Source: Gemmatimonadota bacterium (GTDB lineage Bacteria; Gemmatimonadota; Gemmatimonadetes; Longimicrobiales; Gaopeijiaceae). From it: 64,000 nucleotides of DNA. Position numbers and translations under genes: made by a program. The stretch covers positions 30,392-94,391 of the forward strand of contig SLBA01000016.1 in NCBI GenBank assembly GCA_007126575.1, written 5' to 3'. Shown in pieces: positions 8,855 to 17,775 of this stretch (the stretch's first letter is position 1; each line of letters starts with the position of its first letter). The notes under the pieces are model-generated. The model saw nothing but the letters and a program-made list of their open reading frames with translations. It made no database searches and was not told the DNA's origin.

Positions 8855-11800
8855 ATGCGCCCCTCCCTCGTCCGATCGATTCGCATCACCCTGTTCCTGC
8901 TTCTGGTCGCACCGCTCGGTTCGGCCCAGCTCTTCGCGCAGGACACCGAAGCTCCCGCCCTCTTCGGAGAGGTGCTCTCGCAGAGGGGCGCCCCGATCGC
9001 GGTCGCCGAAGCGGAGCTCATAGAGATCGGCACCGAGCTCTCGCGAACCACGCTCACCAACTCCGAGGGACGCTACGAGTTCACCGACCTCGAGCCGGGT
9101 GCCTCCTACCGACTGATCGTCCGGTCGGCGGGCTACTCGACGGCGGAGCGAGAGGTGGCCGACATGAACGCCTTCGAGCGCCGCAGGGTCAACGTGGTCA
9201 TGATCCCGCCCGAGTTCGCCCTGGAGGGGATCGACGTGGCCGTGGACCGGCGGTTCGACCCGGGACTCTCGGGGCCCCAGATCTCGGTGACCCGGGAGCA
9301 GGTCCTCGCGCACCCCACCACCGAGCGCAACTTCCTGGAGCTGGCCACCCTCTCACCGGTCGCGGTCCAGACGAGTGACGGGGGCGAGGTCTCGATCTCG
9401 GGACAGAACGAGCGGCACAACGCGATCCTGGTCGACGGAGCCCTGAACCAGGATGTCTTCGGAGCCTCGCCGAGCGGGATCCCGGGCGCGGCGGCACGGG
9501 CCAAGCCGATCCCCTTCGACGCGATCCAGCAGTTCAGCATCGAGGCCGCCCCCTTCGACGTGGGGGTGAGCGGGTTCACCGGTGGGGTCATGGATGCCTC
9601 GACCCGCTCGGGCACCAATCAGTGGGAGGGCTCGCTCTTCTCGCAGTTCAGGAACCAGCACTTCTTCGGGAGCCTGGAGCTCGATGGCGCCCAGGTCGCC
9701 CCCGAGGAGTTCTCGAAGTACGTGTGGGGCTTCAATGTCGGGGGCCCCATCCGGCTCGACGAGGCGCACTTTTTCATCGCCGCGGAGTTCGAGGACCGGA
9801 GCGAGCCCTCTCTGGGATTCATCGAGGGGACGCACGACGCCCTGCGCACCCGTCTCGCGCCCGACTCGCTGGCGCGGATGACCGACATCCTGCAGAACCA
9901 GTACGGGATGGACCCCGGCACGTCGGGACAGGTCTCGCTGGGCAACCCCCTGTCGAACGTCTTCGCCCGGCTCGACTGGCAGCTGTCCGAGGCCCACCGC
10001 CTGGTGCTGCGACACAACTTTTCGGGTGCCGCCCGGGACTCGACCCCGAATCGGTCTCCGGTCGGCCCCTACGAATATTCCTCGGCGGGCTACCGGGCCG
10101 AAAGCAACAGCCACGCCTTCAGCAGCCGGATCCTTTCGGAGTTCGGTGCGGGCCACGCGAACCAGCTTTCCTTCAACGTGCAGCGGATCAGTGAGGAGGC
10201 GCTCCCCGCCTCCCTCGCCCCGATGCTCGATGTCACGCTCCGCAGCAGCGAGGACGGGGTGGGTCTGCGCCGGGAGGCTCGGGCGGGGTCCCGGTACTAC
10301 TCTCAGCAGAGCGCGCTCGACCAGACGATCATCCAGCTGACGAACCGGATGGTGCTGGCACGTGGAGATGTGAACACCACCCTCGGCCTCGGGCTGGACT
10401 ATTTCCGTTTCGACCATGACTTCCGCCCGGGCTCGAGGGGGTACTACCAGTTCGACGACCTGGGAGCGCTCGAAGCGAATCAGGCAAGCTATTACGAGGT
10501 GAACGTCCGGAACCCCGAATTCTCGGATCCGACCGTGCAGTTCTCGGTCGCCCAGCCCCACCTCTATATGCAGAATGAACACGAGTTTCCCGATGGGCTG
10601 GTGATGAACTACGGCATGCGGGTGGACATCCCGATGTTCCTGGGATCCCCTCTCTACAACGAGGCGGTCGACGACGCCTTCGGTCTTCGTACCGACAACC
10701 TGCCTGCGAATCGGGTCACCTTCACACCCCGGCTCGGCTTCAACTGGCAGCCGCTGACCCGCCTCCGCACGCAGTTTCGCGGAAGCATCGGCATCTTCAC
10801 CGCGAATCTCCCCTATACCTGGATGGCCGACGCGGTCCGACACACCGGGCTGGGCAACGCGATCCTCACCTGCTCGGGAGGGAACACCCCCGGATACGAC
10901 CCCTCGGCGCCCGCCCCGGTGACCTGTGCCGACGGCTCCGGCGTCGAGAGTGCCGCCCAGGGTCGCGTGGTCGGCTTCCGCGACGATTTCGCACTTCCCC
11001 GGGAGCTGAAGATCACCACCTCGCTCGACCAGGAGCTGCCCGGAAACATCGTGATGACGGTCGAGACGCTCATGATCCCGACCTTCTCGCGGACCGCGGT
11101 CCGCGACCTGAACCTCCCCCCCGTGGGGGTGGCCGGAGACAGTGACTACAACGAGGCCTTCGGCGAACGGGCGCACTACGGGTCCGCGACAGCGACCGGG
11201 TACTCCTCGGACCGACGGCTTCCCCAGTTCTCGCAGGTCCTTCAGATCGAGAATGAGAAGCGGGCAGCGATCGCCTTCGGGGCGACGCTGCAGCTGGAGC
11301 GGGAGATGGCGGAGTGGCTGACCCTGACCGGATCCCTGAGCCTCAGCCGCACCACCGACGAACAGAGCCTGACCTTCGGAGACATGGCGACGAGCCTGGC
11401 GGCGACCCCGATCGGAACGATCGCCAACCAGTACACGGCCCGCCCCGCCAACTTCGATCGTCCCCGCAAGTACCTGCTCAACGCCCGGGCCCGGGTGCCC
11501 GAGCGGTGGGGGGGCGCCCAGGTCTCGGTCCTCTACGTGGGGCAGTCGGGGCAGCCGTATTCGTACGTATACGGCTCGGACATCAACGGAGACGGCTTTC
11601 CGGGCGCCGGGATCCCACTCGATGCCAGCAATGACCTGATCTTCATTCCGGACGACCCCACGCGCATTCCGGGCTCGCTGCTCACCAAGCAGCTCTTCAC
11701 GCAGTTCGTCGATGGCGTCGAGCCGTGCCTGGCCGACGTGCGCAACCAGATCACGACCCGAAACAGCTGCCGCACCCCGATGACGCACATGGTCGACCTG

Positions 11801-12118
11801 AGCGTCTCGCAGCCCTTCAGCGTCGGGGGTGCCCGCTTCGAGGTCTCGGGAGACATGCTCAACGTCCTGAACCTCTTCAACTCGGAGTGGGGGCAGGTCT
11901 GGGAGGTCGATCCGGTGGTGCCGATTCTCGATTTCGCCCGTCGCACCGAGGAGGACATGCAGGGGAACCCGCTTCCGAACTCCCCGGCCCAGCTCGGCTT
12001 CAGCGGCCCCGTGGTTCGGGACCAGGAGTCCGGAGCCCTGCGCCCGGTGCTCCCCCACAACCTCGTGGTCCCCGCGTCGCAGTGGCAGGCCCAGGTCGGA
12101 CTGCGGGTCTACTTCTGA
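8855..12118 (+). CDS. Oar-like TonB-dependent outer-membrane receptor
   Basis: Predicted outer-membrane transporter of 1,087 residues. A signal peptide (about 1-29, ending AQLFAQD) is followed by a carboxypeptidase regulatory-like beta-sandwich (about 30-115, TNSEGRYEFTDLEPGASYRL). A plug domain comes next (from about 135, including ISGQNERHNAILVDGALNQD and GGVMDASTRSGTNQWEG), then a long beta-barrel ending in aromatic F (QVGLRVYF). This order and size match Oar-type receptors; the substrate cannot be told from sequence. No SusD-like partner is present. The GH113-type hydrolase gene starts 17 bp downstream, suggesting co-expression and a possible oligosaccharide substrate. Confidence 0.88.
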   Translation: MRPSLVRSIRITLFLLLVAPLGSAQLFAQDTEAPALFGEVLSQRGAPIAVAEAELIEIGTELSRTTLTNSEGRYEFTDLEPGASYRLIVRSAGYSTAEREVADMNAFERRRVNVVMIPPEFALEGIDVAVDRRFDPGLSGPQISVTREQVLAHPTTERNFLELATLSPVAVQTSDGGEVSISGQNERHNAILVDGALNQDVFGASPSGIPGAAARAKPIPFDAIQQFSIEAAPFDVGVSGFTGGVMDASTRSGTNQWEGSLFSQFRNQHFFGSLELDGAQVAPEEFSKYVWGFNVGGPIRLDEAHFFIAAEFEDRSEPSLGFIEGTHDALRTRLAPDSLARMTDILQNQYGMDPGTSGQVSLGNPLSNVFARLDWQLSEAHRLVLRHNFSGAARDSTPNRSPVGPYEYSSAGYRAESNSHAFSSRILSEFGAGHANQLSFNVQRISEEALPASLAPMLDVTLRSSEDGVGLRREARAGSRYYSQQSALDQTIIQLTNRMVLARGDVNTTLGLGLDYFRFDHDFRPGSRGYYQFDDLGALEANQASYYEVNVRNPEFSDPTVQFSVAQPHLYMQNEHEFPDGLVMNYGMRVDIPMFLGSPLYNEAVDDAFGLRTDNLPANRVTFTPRLGFNWQPLTRLRTQFRGSIGIFTANLPYTWMADAVRHTGLGNAILTCSGGNTPGYDPSAPAPVTCADGSGVESAAQGRVVGFRDDFALPRELKITTSLDQELPGNIVMTVETLMIPTFSRTAVRDLNLPPVGVAGDSDYNEAFGERAHYGSATATGYSSDRRLPQFSQVLQIENEKRAAIAFGATLQLEREMAEWLTLTGSLSLSRTTDEQSLTFGDMATSLAATPIGTIANQYTARPANFDRPRKYLLNARARVPERWGGAQVSVLYVGQSGQPYSYVYGSDINGDGFPGAGIPLDASNDLIFIPDDPTRIPGSLLTKQLFTQFVDGVEPCLADVRNQITTRNSCRTPMTHMVDLSVSQPFSVGGARFEVSGDMLNVLNLFNSEWGQVWEVDPVVPILDFARRTEEDMQGNPLPNSPAQLGFSGPVVRDQESGALRPVLPHNLVVPASQWQAQVGLRVYF

Positions 12119-12135
12119 GCGAGGTGACCCGGACC

Positions 12136-13236
12136 ATGTCCACCAGGACCGGGCTTCGGGTCGCCTTCCTCGGGGGTGGGGTCGCCCTTCTGGCGGCCCT
12201 CGCGTGGGGGGGTGCACCCACCCCACCCTCCGCAACGGGCTCCGAACCGGTCGCATCGTGTCCGGATTCGGAGCTCGAGGGCACCACTCCGATCCGGGGC
12301 GTATCGCTCGTCACCCCCCGATCGGAGCTCGAGGCCCGACACCTCGACGCGCTCGATCGGATCAGCGCGGAGTGGATCGCCGTTCTCCCCTACGCCCGCC
12401 TCGCGGCAAATGGAGCGATTCAGCATCGGTCGGGCCCCGAGGACGGGCCCGGCTTCTCCAGTGGGCGTCTCGACCTGGCCGCACACACCATCCGCCAGGC
12501 GAACGAGAAGGGGCTCGGTGTGATGCTCAAACCGCACCTCTGGAGCGGCGCCGACTGGGTCGGCCACTTCGCTCCCACCTCCGAAGCGGACCGGATGCGC
12601 TTCGAGTCGCAGTACCGTGCGTTCATCCTCGAGTTCGCAGCACTGGCCGACTCCCTCCAGGTCGAGATCTTCGTGATCGGCACCGAGCTGGACCAGACCG
12701 TGCGGGAGCGTCCGGCGTTCTGGACCGACCTGATCGGTGAGATTCGCCAGCGGTTTGGGGGAAAGCTGACCTACGCGGCCAACTGGGATGGCTTTCAGGA
12801 CGTGCCCTTCTGGTCGGAGCTGGACTACATCGGGGTCGATGCCTTCTTTCCGCTCTCCACTCGGGCCACCCCGACCCCCGATGCGCTCGTCGACGAGTGG
12901 GCTCCCATCGTCGAGGCACTGCGGGCCGAATGTCGTTTGGCGGGCAGACCCGTCCTGCTGACGGAGTACGGGTACCGGAGCATCGACGCGTCCGCCGGTC
13001 CGCAGTGGGAGATGCCGCGCGAGGGCGACCCCTCGACGCCCGTCAACCTTGCGGCCCAGGTGAACGCGTACGAAGCCCTCTTCCGGGCGGTCTGGGCCGA
13101 GCCGTGGGTGGCCGGCGGATTTCTCTGGAAGTGGTTTCCCGACGACGAGCGGCTCCGAGCCGAGCGGCGAGCGGACTACACCCCGCAGCACAAGCCTGTC
13201 GAGGACGTCATCCGCGACTGGTACTCCCGGCCGTAA
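12136..13236 (+). CDS. Exported glycoside hydrolase, GH113-like
   Basis: Likely extracytoplasmic hydrolase of beta-linked oligosaccharides (the GH113 family includes beta-mannanases). The 366 residues begin with a basic, hydrophobic signal or anchor (about 5-24), then a TIM-barrel sequence: RGVSLVTPRSE, LGVMLKPHLWSG, FVIGTELDQT, YAANWDGF, DYIGVDAFFPL, VLLTEYGYRS and GGFLWKWFPD. Glu184 (GTELD) and Glu277 (TEYGY) sit at the acid/base and nucleophile positions of the clan. A GTG four codons upstream is an alternative start. The last 29 bases overlap the end of the convergent kinase gene. Family assignment is good; substrate is unknown. Confidence 0.8.
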   Translation: MSTRTGLRVAFLGGGVALLAALAWGGAPTPPSATGSEPVASCPDSELEGTTPIRGVSLVTPRSELEARHLDALDRISAEWIAVLPYARLAANGAIQHRSGPEDGPGFSSGRLDLAAHTIRQANEKGLGVMLKPHLWSGADWVGHFAPTSEADRMRFESQYRAFILEFAALADSLQVEIFVIGTELDQTVRERPAFWTDLIGEIRQRFGGKLTYAANWDGFQDVPFWSELDYIGVDAFFPLSTRATPTPDALVDEWAPIVEALRAECRLAGRPVLLTEYGYRSIDASAGPQWEMPREGDPSTPVNLAAQVNAYEALFRAVWAEPWVAGGFLWKWFPDDERLRAERRADYTPQHKPVEDVIRDWYSRP

Positions 13237-14869
13237 CCGGCGGCTCGGGCGACCCCTCGGCCGGGACGGGCAGGAGCACCGTGAAGGTCGTGCCCCGGTC
13301 GGGTTCGCTGTCGACGAGGATCGTGCCCCCGGCCTGCCGGACCGTCCCGAACGAGGAGGCGAGGCCCAGCCCCGTCCCCTTTCCCACCTCCTTGGTCGTG
13401 AAGAAGGGTTCGAAGACCCGCTCCACGATCCCTGATTCCATTCCGCAGCCGTCGTCGCTCACCCGGATCCGGACGAGCTGCTCCTCGCCCCGGCCCGGAA
13501 GCCAGTCCCGAAGCGCCGGCTCGGCCAGAATCCCCGCGGAGTTCGGCTCCCACTGATCGACCAGGATCCGGACGGTGCCATCGCGTCCGGCGGCATGGAT
13601 CGCGTCACGGGCGTTCAGTCCCAGGTTCAGCACCACCTGCTGAAGCCGAGCCGGGTTCGACCGCACCCGGGGAAGGTCCGGGGCCACCACGACCTCGAGG
13701 CCCACCTCGTCGTCGAGGGTGCGTCGGAGGAGCCTCTCGGTCTCGGCCAGGAGCTCGTGGATGTCGACCGTTCGCAGAGGGGCCATCTCACCGCTCGAGA
13801 ACTCGAGCAGGTGTCGCGTGAGTTCACCTGCACGGCGCACCGCCCGGCTGATCTCCTCGATCTCGTCGCGCAGCGGGTGATCGGAATCGAGCCCGGTGCG
13901 AACCATCTCGGTGTTCCCCGAGATGACCGTGAGCAGGTTGTTGAAGTCGTGCGCCACGCCTCCCGCCAGTCGGGCGACCGATTCCAGGTGACGGAGCTGG
14001 CGGAGCTTCTCCCGGCTGGCCCGAAGGGTGTCCTCCATCTGCTTTCGCTCGGTCACGTCGCGGCACGCCAGCTGCACCTCGATCCCGCCCGACGCGGTAT
14101 GCGTGGCGGGAATCACCCGACCGTGCGTCTCGACCCATACCCGGATCCGTCCCTCTCCGATGAGCTCGATAGGAGGCAGGGTCAACGATCCCTCCGACAC
14201 CTCTCCGCCAGCCGCCCCGCAGGGCGGAAGGGCTTCGGAGACCATGCGATGATACCGAGCATCGACCAGGTCCAGAAAGGACCGACCATCGAGCGCCTGT
14301 GGATCTCGACCGAGCATCGGGCGGGCGGCGGGAGAGGTGTAGAGGATCCGACACCTCGGATCGATCCGGAGGATGAGGTCGGTCGAATGCTCGGCCAGGA
14401 GTCGAAAACGGAATTCGCTCTCTTCGAGGAGCACCCGGGCACGATCTCGCTCCGACTTCGCCTTCCGTGCCGCGATCACCGCTTCGATCGTCTGCGGCAG
14501 TCGGCGGATATGACTGGGCTGCTTGATGACGTAGTCGTCGGCTCCGGCCTTCAGCGCATCGACCGCGATTTCCTCGGAGCCCGTGCCGGTCACGATGATG
14601 ATCGGGACGTCGGGCATGACCTCCCGGACCCTTCTCAGGACATCGAGACCGGTCATCCCAAGGATATTGAAGTCGCTCAGGACGAGGTCAAACCGGGCGG
14701 ACTCGGAGAGCACCGACTCCAGGTCGTCGTGCGTGGCCGCCTCGGTCAGGCGGTAGGCATCGCTCTCGATCTCGAGGGCATCCCGCACGAGCGCACGGTC
14801 GAAGGAGGAGTCGTCGACATACAGGATCTGCTTCACCTTCGATGCCGGGGGGCTGCCGTGTTCGGACAT
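13208..14869 (-). CDS. Receiver-PAS-histidine kinase
   Basis: Signal-transducing kinase of 553 residues with the receiver at the N-terminus, so it may itself be phosphorylated by another kinase. Order: receiver (about 13-130, LYVDDSS, phospho-acceptor Asp in VLSDFNILGM, IIIVTGTG, Lys in YVIKQ), short coiled linker, PAS (about 160-290, ending VQLACRDVTERKQ), dimerisation domain with GGVAHDFNNLLTVISGN (catalytic His), then an ATPase domain with NLGLNARDAI, DDGCGM and GKGTGLGLAS. No membrane segment is seen, so it is cytoplasmic. It is last in a block with a receiver protein and a second kinase; its gene end overlaps the opposing hydrolase gene by 29 bp. Confidence 0.9.
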   Translation of the reverse strand: MSEHGSPPASKVKQILYVDDSSFDRALVRDALEIESDAYRLTEAATHDDLESVLSESARFDLVLSDFNILGMTGLDVLRRVREVMPDVPIIIVTGTGSEEIAVDALKAGADDYVIKQPSHIRRLPQTIEAVIAARKAKSERDRARVLLEESEFRFRLLAEHSTDLILRIDPRCRILYTSPAARPMLGRDPQALDGRSFLDLVDARYHRMVSEALPPCGAAGGEVSEGSLTLPPIELIGEGRIRVWVETHGRVIPATHTASGGIEVQLACRDVTERKQMEDTLRASREKLRQLRHLESVARLAGGVAHDFNNLLTVISGNTEMVRTGLDSDHPLRDEIEEISRAVRRAGELTRHLLEFSSGEMAPLRTVDIHELLAETERLLRRTLDDEVGLEVVVAPDLPRVRSNPARLQQVVLNLGLNARDAIHAAGRDGTVRILVDQWEPNSAGILAEPALRDWLPGRGEEQLVRIRVSDDGCGMESGIVERVFEPFFTTKEVGKGTGLGLASSFGTVRQAGGTILVDSEPDRGTTFTVLLPVPAEGSPEPPVTAGSTSRG

Positions 14870-14904
14870 GAATGTCAGGCCCTCGCTGATGGTGGGTCCC
14901 GGGG

Positions 14905-15363
14905 TCAGACCCGAGGGGGGCGAGCGTTCCAGGCCAGCCAGAACTCTCCGATGGAGCGCACGACATCGAGGAATCCCTGGAAGGTCCGTGGCTTCACGAG
15001 GTAGCCGTTGGCACCGCCATCGTAGGATCCCGCCCGGTCCTCGGTGTGGTCCGACGACGAGAAGATGAGGATCGGGATCCTGGACCACTGCCGCGAACCT
15101 TTCACCCTGCGCAGGACCTCCTGGCCCGACATTCCGGGCAGCTTCAGGTCGAGCAGGATGAGGTCCGGGAGGGCGCCGTCGTCGGTGCCCCGCTCCAGGA
15201 AAAGCAGCGCCTCCTCTCCGGTGAACACCGCGTGGAGCTGCGTGAGCGGCCAGACCGTTCGAAAGGCATCCTCGGTGAGGTCCACATCGAGCCGGTTGTC
15301 CTCGACCAGGAGGACCGTCGCCGGCAGGCTCCGCGTCCGGGTACTCGCTTCGGCCATCATCAT
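14905..15363 (-). CDS. Stand-alone response regulator receiver (Rcp1-like)
   Basis: Single-domain receiver of up to 152 residues without an output domain. VLLVEDNRLDVDLTEDAF holds the acidic pocket, LILLDLKLPGMSG the phospho-acceptor Asp, ILIFSSS the conserved Ser/Thr and YLVKP the Lys. The 'EDN..D' start and long alpha-4 loop resemble Rcp1-type receivers that pair with phytochrome-like kinases. Three consecutive ATG codons are possible starts; the first overlaps the upstream kinase stop by four bases. The pairing with the kinase encoded just upstream is therefore likely. It may pass phosphate to the receiver-PAS kinase 35 bp downstream (inference). Confidence 0.9.
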   Translation of the reverse strand: MMMAEASTRTRSLPATVLLVEDNRLDVDLTEDAFRTVWPLTQLHAVFTGEEALLFLERGTDDGALPDLILLDLKLPGMSGQEVLRRVKGSRQWSRIPILIFSSSDHTEDRAGSYDGGANGYLVKPRTFQGFLDVVRSIGEFWLAWNARPPRV

Positions 15364-16868
15364 CGCCGCATCTCGGCTGTCCCCAGATGTTCGTGGTTGG
15401 TCTCGGCCGGCCTGAACGTCAACACGAAGGTCACACCCTCGAGGACCGCCGAGTCGCTCGGGTCATGGTCACCGATCGAGACCGTCCCCCCCATCAACTC
15501 CATCAGCCGCCTGACCACCGCGAGGCCGAGCCCGGCCCCCGCGACCTCTTCCTGGGAGTGCAGCCGCTCGAAGAGCTCGAAGACCCGCTCCCGATGCTCT
15601 TCGGCGATCCCCGGTCCATTGTCGGACACCCGAAGCAGGACCCGGGATCCATCGGCCTCCCCCGAGATCCGTACCCGCCAGTCCCGATCGGGCGCACGGT
15701 ACTTCCACGCATTGCCCAGAAGATTCTGGACCACCCGCCGCAGGCCCTGCGGGTCCGCGGTCACGAGAGGGATGGCACCGACCACCTCCACACCCGTCGA
15801 AGCCAGCTCATCGGCGGCACGCAGCTCCTCGACCACCTCGTCGATGACGCGCCCGAGGTCGACGACCTCACGAGAGACCTTTTCGGAGTCCAGCTTCCCA
15901 TACTCCAGAAGGCCGTCAATGAGGCGGTCCATCTGTTCTCCGGCCGTCAGGATGTTTCCCACGTACCGGCGGCCCTCCTCCGGCAGCGCCTCTCCGTGTC
16001 GCCTCCGGATGATTTCGCCGAACCCCAGGATCGCCCGCACGGGGGCCCGAAGGTCGTGCGAAATCGAATAGCTGAGGGCCCTGAGGTCGGCGTTGGCCTG
16101 CGCCAGCTCCTCGGTCCGGCGGTGCACCCGCGCCTCGAGCTCGAGGTTCAGGCGGCGGACCTCCCGGGTGGCCTCGAGCTCGTCGGTGACATCGTGCGCG
16201 AGGGACATCATCGAGGTCGGATTGCCGTCGCCGCCCCGCAGCCAGGAGTTGTACCACTCGCACCAGATGACCTGCCCGTCCCTGCGCAGGTTCCGGTTCA
16301 CCGAGAAGGATCCCGACTCTCCTGCCTCGAGGCTCTCGTTGATGATGCGCTCGACCTCGGGCAGATCCTCTGGAGGCACAAACCCCCAGTCGGACCAGCG
16401 CTTCCCGAGCACCTCGGCCGCGCTCCATCCGAAGACGTCTTCGGCTCGCTTCGACCACCGCGAGACCCGAAACTCCTGATCGAACTCGATCAGCGCCAGC
16501 GGGGTGTTTTCGACATGGGAGGCGAGTCGCTGGTTCGCCGCCTTCAATTCTCCTGCAGCCCGGGCCCGGCGGGCGAACTGGAACCTGAGAAGCACGAAGA
16601 GGAACCCGGCCGTTACGAGCACGAAGAGGGTGCCCTTCCACGTCTGCAGGGTGGCGAACGCTTCGGGGCCGGGGCTCAGCTGGAAGAGGACCCAATCCGA
16701 GGCCACGATCCAGAGGGTCCCGACGGCGGCGTACAGCCCGGCTGCGACCGCAGCCGAGCGGGCGGGGGACGGTGGTGCCGGGAGGAGACCGGCCGGTTGT
16801 CGCATGGGCGAAGCCCTCGGGCCGGAGGTCGAGGAGGGTGGACCTGTCGGCCGCAAGGTAGTCGTCAC
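15360..16868 (-). CDS. Membrane PAS-histidine kinase
   Basis: Sensor kinase of 502 residues from a GTG start. Two hydrophobic segments (about 38-60 and 78-95) anchor it with only a short loop between them, so it probably senses a membrane or cytoplasmic cue. A PAS domain follows (about 115-240, VENTPLALIEFDQEFRVSRW), then a coiled coil, the dimerisation box SYSISHDLRAPVRAILGFGE with the phospho-accepting His, and the ATPase domain (NLLGNAWKYRA, DNGPGI, GAGLGLAVV). The SHDLRAP type is usual for kinases partnered with Rcp1-like receivers, and such a gene overlaps its end. Confidence 0.9.
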   Translation of the reverse strand: MTTTLRPTGPPSSTSGPRASPMRQPAGLLPAPPSPARSAAVAAGLYAAVGTLWIVASDWVLFQLSPGPEAFATLQTWKGTLFVLVTAGFLFVLLRFQFARRARAAGELKAANQRLASHVENTPLALIEFDQEFRVSRWSKRAEDVFGWSAAEVLGKRWSDWGFVPPEDLPEVERIINESLEAGESGSFSVNRNLRRDGQVIWCEWYNSWLRGGDGNPTSMMSLAHDVTDELEATREVRRLNLELEARVHRRTEELAQANADLRALSYSISHDLRAPVRAILGFGEIIRRRHGEALPEEGRRYVGNILTAGEQMDRLIDGLLEYGKLDSEKVSREVVDLGRVIDEVVEELRAADELASTGVEVVGAIPLVTADPQGLRRVVQNLLGNAWKYRAPDRDWRVRISGEADGSRVLLRVSDNGPGIAEEHRERVFELFERLHSQEEVAGAGLGLAVVRRLMELMGGTVSIGDHDPSDSAVLEGVTFVLTFRPAETNHEHLGTAEMRR

Positions 16869-16894
16869 CAGGGATACCGGTCAAATCGGGAGAC

Positions 16895-17659
16895 TCACTC
16901 CGCTCCGTCGGACTCCCGGCTCGAGAGCCATCGGGACAGGCGCCGCCGATACGCGAGAAGGACGAACAGGGGCAGGACGGCCGAGATCACGACCCCGGCC
17001 AGCACCCATCCGGTCGCCTCGATCGCGGTCGCACCGATCACCGAGTAGAAAATGGTGCTCGGAACAGCTCCGGCACCCACGGCGAGGAGGAACGGGGGCC
17101 AGCGGATCCCGGTGACCCCCGCCGCGTAGCTCACCAGGTCGGGGTTGATGAACGGGATCACGCGGCCCAGGAACACGGCCAGCACCCCCCTGCGCCGCAT
17201 GAACCCGTCGACCCGGGCAAGGCTGTCTTCGGAGACGAGCCGCACCACCCCGGGGCGACCCACGACCCGCGCGATCCCGAAGCAGATGGCCGCGGCCAGA
17301 ATCTGCGTCCCGAGGGTCAGAAGCCCCCCCAGGACGATCCCGAAGAGCATCGCGTTGGCGATCCCCAGGAGGAACGACGGCCCCGGAGGGAAGATCGAGG
17401 TGGCGATCTGGAGGAGCCCCGAGACCACGGGTGCCCACGCCCCGAACTGCAGGAGCCACATCCGCAGACCATCGGGGTCGCCCTCGCGCAGGATGTCCCA
17501 GGCCACGACCAGCTCCGCCCTGAACGCGGGGCTGAACCCGATGAGCGCCGCGCCGGCCACGACCAGGATCAGCGCCGGAAGGAGCGAGAGAGCGACCGGG
17601 ACCGCTCGGTCGCCGCGTCCTTTCGCCGCAGAGGGCTCGCGCGCCGGATCAGGAGTCAT
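16895..17659 (-). CDS. TVP38/TMEM64 (VTT domain) membrane protein
   Basis: Polytopic inner-membrane protein of 254 residues in the DedA-related VTT superfamily, whose members include proposed lipid scramblases and flippases. Hydrophobic stretches lie near residues 25-45, 75-140, 160-200 and 205-240. Family features are SIFPPGPSFLLGIANAMLFG and the FLGRVIPFINPDLVSYAAGVTGI segment. The ATG chosen follows a GGAGG site; an upstream in-frame ATG adds 27 residues with no membrane character. It heads a run with two kinases and a receiver, with 26 bp to the next gene, so co-transcription is likely. A role in the signalling system is only suggested by position. Confidence 0.85.
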   Translation of the reverse strand: MTPDPAREPSAAKGRGDRAVPVALSLLPALILVVAGAALIGFSPAFRAELVVAWDILREGDPDGLRMWLLQFGAWAPVVSGLLQIATSIFPPGPSFLLGIANAMLFGIVLGGLLTLGTQILAAAICFGIARVVGRPGVVRLVSEDSLARVDGFMRRRGVLAVFLGRVIPFINPDLVSYAAGVTGIRWPPFLLAVGAGAVPSTIFYSVIGATAIEATGWVLAGVVISAVLPLFVLLAYRRRLSRWLSSRESDGAE

Positions 17660-17706
17660 GGCCCTGAAACCTCCATCGGGGACCGGAGGTTCCGAAGACC
17701 CGCCCG

Positions 17707-17736
17707 TTGCGAACCGACGCCCCTCTTCCCTACCCT
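17707..17736 (+). promoter_or_regulatory. Putative promoter for the M20 peptidase gene
   Basis: TTGCGA (17707-17712), an 18-bp spacer and TACCCT (17731-17736) resemble the TTGC/TACC promoters proposed ahead of the receptor and aminotransferase genes. Transcription would begin near 17743, about 33 nt before the ATG, with a GGAG ribosome-binding site 5 bases upstream of that ATG. Confidence 0.4.
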
Positions 17737-17775
17737 GCATATCGAACGGAGAATCACCCAGACCACCGGAGATCC

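Noticed and set aside
9353..12256. Long open frame (967 codons) on the minus strand opposite the Oar-like receptor
   Set aside because: Its translation is Arg/Gly/Pro/Val-rich without domains, typical of antisense frames in high-GC coding DNA; the plus-strand receptor has clear family motifs.
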